The notes beneath the pieces were generated by a model, which saw only the letters and a list, made by a program, of their open reading frames with translations, had not been told where the DNA came from and made no database searches. Shown here one piece after another: positions 1 to 4,910 of a stretch of DNA of 5,088 nt. The stretch is from Lachnospiraceae bacterium UBA3814 (lineage in GTDB: Bacteria > Bacillota > Clostridia > Lachnospirales > Lachnospiraceae), in the NCBI GenBank assembly GCA_002368575.1, contig DFEA01000091.1, positions 19,822 through 24,909 of the forward strand. Reading direction: 5' to 3'. Position 1 is the first letter of the stretch; the number at the start of each line of letters is the position of its first letter. The position numbers and the translations under genes were made by a program.

Positions 1-13
1 TCTGAGCTTTTGC

Positions 14-156
14 GCAACTCACTTGACAAAAAGCGATTTTTATGGAAAACCTTTCAACCCTGTTTGAGCTCGCGTACTGAATTCCCTCGATAACTGTGAA
101 GCGAGTTGTTGAAAGGTTTTCTGCTTATAAAAATTGCTTTGAGTCTAGTGAGTTGC
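14..156. repeat. Large imperfect inverted repeat (hairpin or MITE-like element)
   Basis: The left arm (14-58) and right arm (108-156) are reverse complements. The outer 10 bases match perfectly (GCAACTCACT against AGTGAGTTGC), the middle 20 match at 16, the right arm then carries 4 extra bases, and the inner 13 match perfectly (AAAACCTTTCAAC against GTTGAAAGGTTTT). The 49-base centre has a small nested CTCGC/GCGAG stem (69-73 with 101-105). As RNA this would fold into one long hairpin; as DNA it resembles a small non-autonomous palindromic element. I see no transposase and no clear target-site duplication at its edges. A frame-1 reading runs open from 1 to a stop at 91-93, but it falls largely within the left arm and is not credible as a gene. 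An extended terminator for an upstream gene is an alternative. Confidence 0.75.
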
Positions 157-240
157 AGCCGCGAAGAGCCGGGCTTTCTTATGATCAGCATATTCCTCAC
201 GACCTTGGGGTATTAAGCGATTGCCCTGTCTTAATGCTTT

Positions 241-270
241 TTGACGCTGTCTGCCTTATGATGCTATAAT
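241..270 (+). promoter_or_regulatory. Promoter of rqcH
   Basis: A -35 box TTGACG (241-246) and a perfect -10 box TATAAT (265-270) are separated by 18 bases. A TG at 262-263 makes this an extended -10. Transcription would start near 277, leaving a leader of about 26 bases before the start codon. This is a strong housekeeping-type promoter, so rqcH is probably transcribed on its own rather than from an upstream operon. Confidence 0.8.
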
Positions 271-302
271 GGAAATGATCGACTGAGACAAGGAGAAATA
301 CA

Positions 303-2063
303 ATGGCACTTGACGGCATAACTACAGCGGCTCTCACAGCCGAGCTGTCACGGAAGCTTACGGGAGGAAGGCTTGCAAAGATCGCGCAGCCCGAGCCTGA
401 CGAGCTTCTGCTTACTATAAAACAGGGCTCGGAGCAGTTCCTCTTAAAGCTTTCCGCTAACGCCTCCCTTCCTTATGCGGCACTGACCGGTCAAAGGAAG
501 GCAGCTCCCATGACTGCCCCTAACTTCTGCATGTTTTTAAGAAAGCATATCCAGAACGGAAGGCTTATAAGCATTACCCAGCCCGGTCTTGAAAGGATAA
601 TAAGATTTGAGACCGAGCATCTTGACGAATTGGGGGATATCTGCCGAAAGACCCTTATAATCGAGCTCATGGGCAAGCACAGCAACATCATCCTCGTAAA
701 CGAGGCAGGCATGATACTGGACAGCATCAAGCATATAAGCGCTATGGTAAGCTCGGTGAGGGAGGTGCTCCCCGGCAAGGAATACTTCATTCCCGAAACC
801 GTTAAAAAGCTGGATCTGTTCAGTATGTCCCCGGGCGATTTCAGGACAGCCCTCACGGATAAGCCCGTTGACGTGCTTAAGGCTCTTTATACCTCGGTAA
901 CGGGGCTCTCTCCGGTCATGGCAAGCGAGCTTATCTACAGAGCGGGGATCGATCCGGATATCCCCGCCCGGGATCAGTCAGAGGAAGCGCTTGACAGGCT
1001 TTACGACAAAGTGTCAAAGCTTAAGGCCATTATCGAAGCCGGGGACTTTTCACCTAATATCATCTATGACGGCAGGCAGCCGGTGGAGTTCTCCGTCGTC
1101 CCGCTTTTCCAGTATCATGAGCTTGACACAAGGAGCTTTGACTCTGTGTCGGAGGTACTTAATACCTTCTACAGCGAGCGGGATGTGTATACAAGGATAA
1201 GACAGAAATCCTCCGACTTAAGGAGGATCGTTCAGACCCATCTTGAACGGAACGTGAAAAAGCTGGATCTTCAGGCAAAGCAGCTCAAGGATACGGAAAA
1301 GCGTGATAAATACAGGCTCTGGGGAGAGCTTATAAATACCTGGGGCTATAATCTTCCCCCCGGAAGCAGGGTGCTTAATGCCGTAAACTATTACAATAAC
1401 GAGCCTGTGGCAATACCCCTTGACGAGGCTCTGAGCCCCGCTGAGAACGCCAGGAAATACTTTGACCGGTATACCAGGCTTAAACGTACCGAGGAAGCCT
1501 TAAGCACTCAGATAGAGGAAACCAATGCGGAGATCAGTCATTTAAGCTCAGTCCTCACGAGCCTGGAGCTTGCCCAGGATGAGCTTACCCTGCTTCAGAT
1601 CAGGGATGAGCTGGTACAGGCCGGCTGCATACGCAGGCATGAGCAGCAGGATAAGAAGGGGCCGCATTCCCGCAGCGCTTCAAAGAACGCCCCCTACCAT
1701 TATATAAGCTCTGACGGCTTTGATATCTATGTGGGAAAGAACAATTATCAGAACGATTATCTGACCTTCAGCCTTGCAAACGGTAACGACTGGTGGTTTC
1801 ACGCAAAAAAAATACCGGGTTCCCATGTCATACTGAGATCGGGAGGAAAGGACATCCCCGACAGGGCCTTTGAGGAGGCCGGCGCTCTTGCGGCATATTA
1901 TTCAAAGGGCCGGGAGCAGAACAAGGTAGAGATAGATTATGTGGAAAAAAAGCAGGTAAAGAAGCCTGCCGGGGCAAAGCCGGGCTTTGTGGTCTACTAT
2001 ACCAACTACTCTCTTACCGTAGCGCCCGATATCTCCGCCTTAAGGCTGTGTGAGGACTCTTAA
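303..2063 (+). CDS. rqcH: Rqc2/RqcH-type ribosome quality-control factor (NFACT family)
   Basis: The bacterial Rqc2 homologue binds 50S subunits that carry stalled peptidyl-tRNA and recruits alanyl-tRNA, so that C-terminal alanine tails mark the chain for proteolysis. It was formerly annotated as fibronectin-binding protein FbpA/YloA. The 586 residues are near the usual family length. The N-terminus MALDGITTAALTAEL opens the NFACT-N domain. FCMFLRKHI (75-83), GLERII (95-100) and ELMGKHSNIIL (121-131) are family signatures. A helix-hairpin-helix-like stretch lies around 195-240 and a charged coiled coil around 290-440. The NFACT-R domain (about 465-575) carries DGFDIYVGKNNYQND, DWWFHAK and PGSHVIL. 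The usual Asp-Arg pair needed for tRNA handling reads Glu97-Arg98 here. The start is supported by AAGGAG at 290-295, seven bases upstream. The protein is cytosolic and the gene appears intact and monocistronic. Confidence 0.95.
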   Translation: MALDGITTAALTAELSRKLTGGRLAKIAQPEPDELLLTIKQGSEQFLLKLSANASLPYAALTGQRKAAPMTAPNFCMFLRKHIQNGRLISITQPGLERIIRFETEHLDELGDICRKTLIIELMGKHSNIILVNEAGMILDSIKHISAMVSSVREVLPGKEYFIPETVKKLDLFSMSPGDFRTALTDKPVDVLKALYTSVTGLSPVMASELIYRAGIDPDIPARDQSEEALDRLYDKVSKLKAIIEAGDFSPNIIYDGRQPVEFSVVPLFQYHELDTRSFDSVSEVLNTFYSERDVYTRIRQKSSDLRRIVQTHLERNVKKLDLQAKQLKDTEKRDKYRLWGELINTWGYNLPPGSRVLNAVNYYNNEPVAIPLDEALSPAENARKYFDRYTRLKRTEEALSTQIEETNAEISHLSSVLTSLELAQDELTLLQIRDELVQAGCIRRHEQQDKKGPHSRSASKNAPYHYISSDGFDIYVGKNNYQNDYLTFSLANGNDWWFHAKKIPGSHVILRSGGKDIPDRAFEEAGALAAYYSKGREQNKVEIDYVEKKQVKKPAGAKPGFVVYYTNYSLTVAPDISALRLCEDS

Positions 2064-2164
2064 ATACGGTTCATTGTCAGAATCGGCAACCTTCGCTGAG
2101 TCGTTCATAACATAAAGCAGCTTAAGTTGATGACATTTTTTCAATAAGGACCAACACACACAAA

Positions 2165-2195
2165 GAGCCGGGTCAGTTCCCGGCTCCTTCTGTTA
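2165..2195 (+). terminator. Rho-independent terminator of rqcH, probably bidirectional
   Basis: A perfect 8-bp stem GAGCCGGG (2165-2172) / CCCGGCTC (2179-2186) has a 6-base loop and is followed by CTTCTGTT on the + strand. On the - strand the same stem is followed by TTTGTGTGTG, so it could also stop transcription arriving from the integrase side. It lies about 100 bases after the rqcH stop. The stretch 2064-2164 before it shows no gene. Confidence 0.8.
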
Positions 2196-2274
2196 TATAT
2201 ACTAATGGTGGAATCTCAGTAGCCAAGCATCCAGTCATACACAGCGGTTGGACGACTGAAGACCTTTCAAACGA

Positions 2275-2347
2275 GTAAAAATGGTAAAACCCGTATAAAG
2301 TCAACCTCGCTCGACCGTAAAAATGGTACAATTACTGAAAACCATTT
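2275..2347. repeat. GTAAAAATGGTA direct repeats plus inverted ACCATTT (candidate integrase core region)
   Basis: The 12-mer GTAAAAATGGTA occurs at 2275-2286 and 2317-2328, 42 bases apart start to start. The second copy contains AAATGGT (2321-2327), which faces its reverse complement ACCATTT (2341-2347) across 13 bases. Paired inverted half-sites around a short spacer are what a tyrosine recombinase core site looks like, so the crossover may be at about 2317-2347. The repeats are seen directly; the role is inferred. Confidence 0.5.
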
Positions 2348-2348
2348 G

Positions 2349-2387
2349 TTGTCAATCCGTTGTCAAATCGATGATGTTTGTCAATCC
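2349..2387. repeat. Three TTGTCAA direct repeats (candidate integrase arm-binding sites)
   Basis: TTGTCAATCC occurs at 2349-2358 and 2378-2387, and the near copy TTGTCAAATC lies at 2360-2369. They begin 11 and 18 bases apart and sit just beyond the integrase stop codon. Tn916-type integrases bind short direct repeats inside the element ends through their N-terminal arm-binding domain, and these copies are in the right place for that. On the - strand each reads TTGACA, but I find no matching -10 boxes, so promoters are less likely. Confidence 0.5.
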
Positions 2388-2400
2388 AAGGAATTACTCC

Positions 2401-3630
2401 TTAGAAAACATCCAACTCATCTGCCAGCTTGTTTATTTCCTCCAACTGCTTTTCTTTAGATACCTCAGCATATATATCCAAGGTGATTTTAATGCTGGCA
2501 TGACCCATTATAGTCTGGATCACTTTTACATTGACATCTCTCTCGCACAGTCTCGTGCAGAAAGTATGTCTCAACATATGATTGGAAATATGAGGCAATA
2601 ATAATGGTTCCCTTTCTTCATACTCCGCTAATGCCTCTTCCTGTTTGTTGTAGGCTTTAACTATATCATCTAAAGCCTTGTCAAGCCTCGAGGAAGTATA
2701 AACGCTTCCATTCCGCTTTGTAAAAATGAAATCTGTGTAGCCATCTATGGTTTCGCTTGCGAACTTCTTCGCTTGAGCCCATTTGTACTCATCCATAAAG
2801 GCTTGAATCACCGGCTGCATAAGCGGAACCTGTCTTATGCCTGCCTTCGTTTTTGGTAAAGATACTGCAAGATGTTCCTTTGAAACTCCTTTAATGGCCT
2901 TGATAATAACAATGCCATGATTTACATCCACAAACCTTTTCTCTACGTCAATATCCTGCCATCTGAGTCCACAAAGTTCTCCGACCCTGAGTCCTGTTCC
3001 AAGCATTACCTGAAAGATACTGTGATATCTCCCCCAAGTAGGATGCCCATCCATAAACTCCAAAAAGGCCTTCTGCTCTTCCAACGTAAGTGCACGGATC
3101 TTTCTCTCTTCATCGCCTATAGCGCGCTTAAATGCTCCGAAAGCTCCATCTGCGGGATTCCTCAAAAGCATCCCATCCTGAAGGGCAAGTTTACAAGCCG
3201 AAAACACCTGTAGATGTACGTGCTGAACAGTCTTTACGCATAAACCTTTGCTTCTTACAAGATAACTATAAAAGGCCATTATATCCGAATGACTGATGTT
3301 CTTGATCGGCTTTGTTCCAAACTCTTCTCTTACGTGATTATCATATGTCTGACGATAGCTTGCATATGTCGACTGCTTTATTCCAACCTTAAGCGCCAGT
3401 GCCCTGTCAAACATAAAGTTTAATGACACCTGCGAGCCATATTGCGTAGCTCCTTGCCAGCTCGCCACCTGAAAATCACGCTCTTTCTGTCGAAGCGTTA
3501 CGAGATTATCAGCATATATATAGCATCTCTTACCCGCAATATTTGTGTAGGTAAACTGATATCTCCCGTCCTTACGGTGAAATTCACCCTTTTGCAGCAC
3601 TCTGCCGTTGCCGTCTTTTCTTGATGCCAT
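2401..3630 (-). CDS. Tn916-type tyrosine recombinase/integrase
   Basis: This enzyme catalyses site-specific integration and excision of the element by forming a covalent tyrosine-DNA intermediate. It has 409 residues from the ATG chosen here. An N-terminal arm-binding domain of Tn916 Int type (about 14-54: KDGRYQFTY, YIYADNLVTLRQKE) is followed by a SAM-like core-binding domain (about 68-161) and a catalytic domain (about 180-397). The full catalytic set is visible: Arg215 in TGLRVGEL, Lys262 in PKTKAG, His351 and Arg354 in HMLRHTF, His377 in MGHAS and nucleophile Tyr387 in DIYAEVS. The protein should therefore be active. A longer reading from TTG at 3648 is possible, but AGGGAG at 3636-3641 fits the ATG at 3630. 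The gene follows the ribbon-helix-helix gene by 43 bases and is probably cotranscribed with it. Its 3' end faces the presumed attachment site. Confidence 0.95.
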   Translation of the reverse strand: MASRKDGNGRVLQKGEFHRKDGRYQFTYTNIAGKRCYIYADNLVTLRQKERDFQVASWQGATQYGSQVSLNFMFDRALALKVGIKQSTYASYRQTYDNHVREEFGTKPIKNISHSDIMAFYSYLVRSKGLCVKTVQHVHLQVFSACKLALQDGMLLRNPADGAFGAFKRAIGDEERKIRALTLEEQKAFLEFMDGHPTWGRYHSIFQVMLGTGLRVGELCGLRWQDIDVEKRFVDVNHGIVIIKAIKGVSKEHLAVSLPKTKAGIRQVPLMQPVIQAFMDEYKWAQAKKFASETIDGYTDFIFTKRNGSVYTSSRLDKALDDIVKAYNKQEEALAEYEEREPLLLPHISNHMLRHTFCTRLCERDVNVKVIQTIMGHASIKITLDIYAEVSKEKQLEEINKLADELDVF

Positions 3631-3635
3631 CTCTT

Positions 3636-3641
3636 CTCCCT
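3636..3641 (-). promoter_or_regulatory. Ribosome binding site deciding the integrase start
   Basis: AGGGAG on the - strand lies five bases upstream of the ATG at 3630. It falls inside the six-codon extension that a TTG start at 3648 would give, which favours the ATG. Confidence 0.7.
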
Positions 3642-3673
3642 TCTTCAATATTTGAATCCGGGAGAGTGTACGA

Positions 3674-3853
3674 TCATGCTTTCTTTGCTTTTTTCTTCAT
3701 AAGGAGATCAAAGCCTTCCAGCATGGTCTCTGTAATCGTCTGCTCGGTAGCTTCATTATACTCCATTAGCTTCTTGTAGTCTGGCTCCGACATCCTAACC
3801 GTTACTTTATACATCTTTGGATTCTCTGCCGGTGGCCTTCCTACTTTGCCCAT
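3674..3853 (-). CDS. Small ribbon-helix-helix (CopG/Arc-like) DNA-binding protein
   Basis: This 59-residue protein begins MGKVGRPPAENPKMYKVTVR, a pattern common in small clostridial ribbon-helix-helix proteins. A basic GRPP arm precedes a beta strand (about 14-20), helix A (about 22-35, SEPDYKKLMEYNEA) and helix B (about 38-53), and the tail is lysine-rich. Such proteins form dimers that place a two-stranded sheet in the major groove at inverted or direct repeats. I infer that it represses its own promoter and so the integrase downstream; an accessory excision role is also possible. A GTG start at 3868 would add five residues, but that codon overlaps the GGAGG at 3862-3866, which suits the ATG at 3853 with 8-base spacing. 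No toxin gene adjoins it, so an antitoxin role is not supported. Confidence 0.85.
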   Translation of the reverse strand: MGKVGRPPAENPKMYKVTVRMSEPDYKKLMEYNEATEQTITETMLEGFDLLMKKKAKKA

Positions 3854-3861
3854 CTCATATA

Positions 3862-3866
3862 CCTCC
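3862..3866 (-). promoter_or_regulatory. Ribosome binding site deciding the ribbon-helix-helix start
   Basis: A perfect GGAGG lies eight bases upstream of the ATG at 3853. It overlaps the alternative GTG start (3866-3868), which makes that start implausible. Confidence 0.75.
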
Positions 3867-3869
3867 ACT

Positions 3870-3899
3870 TCCGACTTCTATATTATAATTTATGTCGGA
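3870..3899. promoter_or_regulatory. Inverted-repeat operator candidate over the ribbon-helix-helix promoter
   Basis: TCCGAC (3870-3875) and GTCGGA (3894-3899) form a perfect 6-bp inverted repeat separated by 18 bases. One half lies in the -35/-10 spacer and the other just downstream of the -10 box, so a bound repressor would block RNA polymerase. The adjacent ribbon-helix-helix protein is the obvious candidate ligand. The repeat is seen directly; the function is inferred. Confidence 0.55.
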
Positions 3900-3910
3900 C
3901 TAAATTACAA
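3882..3910 (-). promoter_or_regulatory. Promoter for the ribbon-helix-helix and integrase genes
   Basis: On the - strand a -35 box TTGTAA (3910-3905) and a perfect -10 box TATAAT (3887-3882) are separated by 17 bases. Transcription would start near 3875, giving a leader of roughly 20 bases before the ATG at 3853. This allows the ribbon-helix-helix/integrase pair to be expressed separately from the two genes upstream. Confidence 0.7.
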
Positions 3911-3937
3911 GGCATATAATGCAAATAAAGCAACTAT

Positions 3938-4192
3938 TTAATACACTCCCCCCGGAACCCTGAAGCTCTCGATATATCTATCTACGCCCTTGTAATCAAT
4001 AAGGATCGTTTCATCGATTTTGTGGAATGAATTAGCATTAATCGCCCATTTTATGACGGTAGGACGGCTTACTCCATATCTTTTGGTAGCCTCATTGCAC
4101 CTTATCCATCTTTTGTCTGTCCAATCTGTAGATTCCTCTGTAGAATCCACTCCATTCTTGAAGTAATCATACTCACTTCCCTTTTTGCTCAT
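3938..4192 (-). CDS. Excisionase-like helix-turn-helix protein (DUF6462-type)
   Basis: This 84-residue protein has a charged N-terminal third followed by a compact winged helix-turn-helix. RWIRCNEATKRYG (28-40) gives the first helix, VSRPTVIKWAI (41-51) the recognition helix, HKIDETILID (57-66) the wing, and DRYIESFRVP (71-80) the closing helix. This arrangement matches the DUF6462 group of small clostridial element proteins as I remember it, and it resembles AlpA/Xis recombination directionality factors. By position near a Tn916-type integrase it is the best candidate excisionase, though binding to the element end is unproven. The start is supported by AAGGAG at 4202-4207, nine bases upstream. 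It lies 30 bases after the sigma-like gene and is probably in the same transcript. Confidence 0.8.
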   Translation of the reverse strand: MSKKGSEYDYFKNGVDSTEESTDWTDKRWIRCNEATKRYGVSRPTVIKWAINANSFHKIDETILIDYKGVDRYIESFRVPGGVY

Positions 4193-4222
4193 CGCGCTGT
4201 TCTCCTTTTCTCCTCTCGGCCC

Positions 4223-4798
4223 TTATGACGGGTCGGTTATTATGTATTCTTTAAACCAGGGCAGCACTTCTTTTAATAATGCTTTCCTGATACGATACAC
4301 TTTCTTATTTGCAGATTCCCATTCAAGGCATAACTCTGCAGCTATATCCGCAACTCGTTTCTCCCTTCTTATATATGGTAAAAACAGGCTGCGTTCATCC
4401 GGTTTCATCAAGCCAATGAAGCCCGCAAGAATCTTGTGCTCCTTGGCCATAAGATCCCATTCATATATCGCCGTGGATATAAGACCGAGTTCATACGAAT
4501 CAGGGAACATTTCCTTTGTAACCTTCATCTGCTCAAAACACTGTTCAAGGGATACCCTCTCCAGAGCCTTAGATGCTGTTATGTTTGATGTTCCTCCAGT
4601 CGTCTGGATCCTCACGCCCAAGTCTTCATCGCTTGGGCGCAGATTATACTCCCTCATCGCTACCATGAGATCGACGACGTTATTCTTATAGGTCTCCCTG
4701 TATCTGCCGAAATCCTTGTAATTATCCAGCAGCTGGTAGATCCTCTCCTTGGGACTTTTTTTGATGTAATCTCCAATAAATATGTGCTTAGCTTCCAT
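4223..4798 (-). CDS. Sigma-70 region 4-like regulator of a mobile element
   Basis: This 191-residue protein ends in a helix-turn-helix like sigma factor region 4. LMKPDERSLFLPYIRREKRVADIAAEL (130-156) gives the scaffold and first helix, and the segment ending KKVYRIRKALLKEVLPWF (165-182) the recognition and following helices. The N-terminal half is helical and charged, with the phrase IQTTGGTSNITASKALERV (64-82), similar to phage late-gene activators of the ArpU/RinA or DUF1492 kind. No sigma region 2 is present, so it is unlikely to be a full sigma factor. It more likely binds DNA to activate element promoters. GGAGG at 4805-4809, six bases before the ATG, supports the start. It opens a short operon with the excisionase-like gene. 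The exact family and target are unknown. Confidence 0.75.
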   Translation of the reverse strand: MEAKHIFIGDYIKKSPKERIYQLLDNYKDFGRYRETYKNNVVDLMVAMREYNLRPSDEDLGVRIQTTGGTSNITASKALERVSLEQCFEQMKVTKEMFPDSYELGLISTAIYEWDLMAKEHKILAGFIGLMKPDERSLFLPYIRREKRVADIAAELCLEWESANKKVYRIRKALLKEVLPWFKEYIITDPS

Positions 4799-4854
4799 TT
4801 CTTTCCTCCGAAATAATTTGTTTTACTAAGCAGAACCGGTTTGCTTATATATAA

Positions 4855-4883
4855 AGCATAACCTCTATTATTGGAGCTGTCGT
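4855..4883 (-). promoter_or_regulatory. Weak candidate promoter of the sigma-like gene
   Basis: On the - strand ACGACA (4883-4878) and TATGCT (4860-4855), 17 bases apart, each match four of six consensus positions. A small inverted repeat TGCTT/AAGCA (4842-4846 and 4854-4858) surrounds an AT-rich centre immediately downstream and partly overlaps the -10 box, so it could be an operator. Nothing else in the 112-base gap 4799-4910 looks like a better promoter. Confidence 0.25.
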
Positions 4884-4910
4884 TCCACAGATACCGGACT
4901 TTTCCTCTGT

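Larger units (their letters stand above)
2196..2400. other. Probable chromosome/element junction (candidate attachment-site region)
   Basis: This non-coding stretch lies between the rqcH terminator and the stop codon of the tyrosine integrase. Elements with Tn916-type integrases normally have their attachment end directly downstream of int, so the boundary should fall here. The stretch is dense in short direct and inverted repeats, listed separately, as expected for integrase core and arm sites. No tRNA gene or tRNA 3' end is recognisable, so insertion into a tRNA gene is not supported. The precise end cannot be fixed because the opposite end of the element is outside the window. Confidence 0.55.

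Noticed and set aside
157..180. Possible terminator of an upstream gene (AGCC...GGCT followed by TTTCTT)
   Set aside because: The stem is only four bases with an 11-base loop. It shares AAGAGCCGGG (164-173) with the rqcH terminator (2163-2172) but lacks the matching right arm, so at most it is a damaged terminator.
212..235. ATTAAG/CTTAAT inverted repeat upstream of the rqcH promoter
   Set aside because: Six bases with a 12-base loop in AT-rich sequence is expected by chance. It does not overlap the promoter boxes.
491..856. 121-codon open frame on the - strand inside rqcH
   Set aside because: It is antisense to conserved NFACT-N coding sequence and looks like a hydrophobic shadow translation without a domain.
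2259..2272. ACCTTTCAA shared between the junction and the inner part of the inverted repeat at 46-58
   Set aside because: A nine-base match with no extension on either side is too short to indicate common origin.
2241..2320. tRNA or tRNA fragment as the integration target
   Set aside because: No acceptor stem pairing, T-loop GGTTCGAATCC-like motif or CCA-adjacent end could be recognised on either strand.
2349..2400. Promoters on the - strand from the three TTGACA sequences
   Set aside because: No acceptable -10 boxes lie 16-18 bases downstream, and transcription would leave the integrase and head into the terminator. The repeats are better explained as protein-binding sites.
2323..2601. 92-codon open frame on the + strand across the junction
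   Set aside because: It runs antisense into the conserved C-terminus of the integrase and its 5' part is made of the attachment-region repeats.
2917..3213. 98-codon open frame on the + strand
   Set aside because: It is antisense to the catalytic domain of the integrase and has no family signature.
3674..3868. Ribbon-helix-helix protein as the antitoxin of a toxin-antitoxin pair
   Set aside because: The neighbours are an integrase and an excisionase-like gene. No RelE/ParE or other small toxin gene adjoins it.
4185..4691. 168-codon open frame on the + strand
   Set aside because: It lies antisense to the sigma-like gene, which has a good GGAGG site and family-like features. The + strand product has no recognisable domain and no convincing ribosome binding site.
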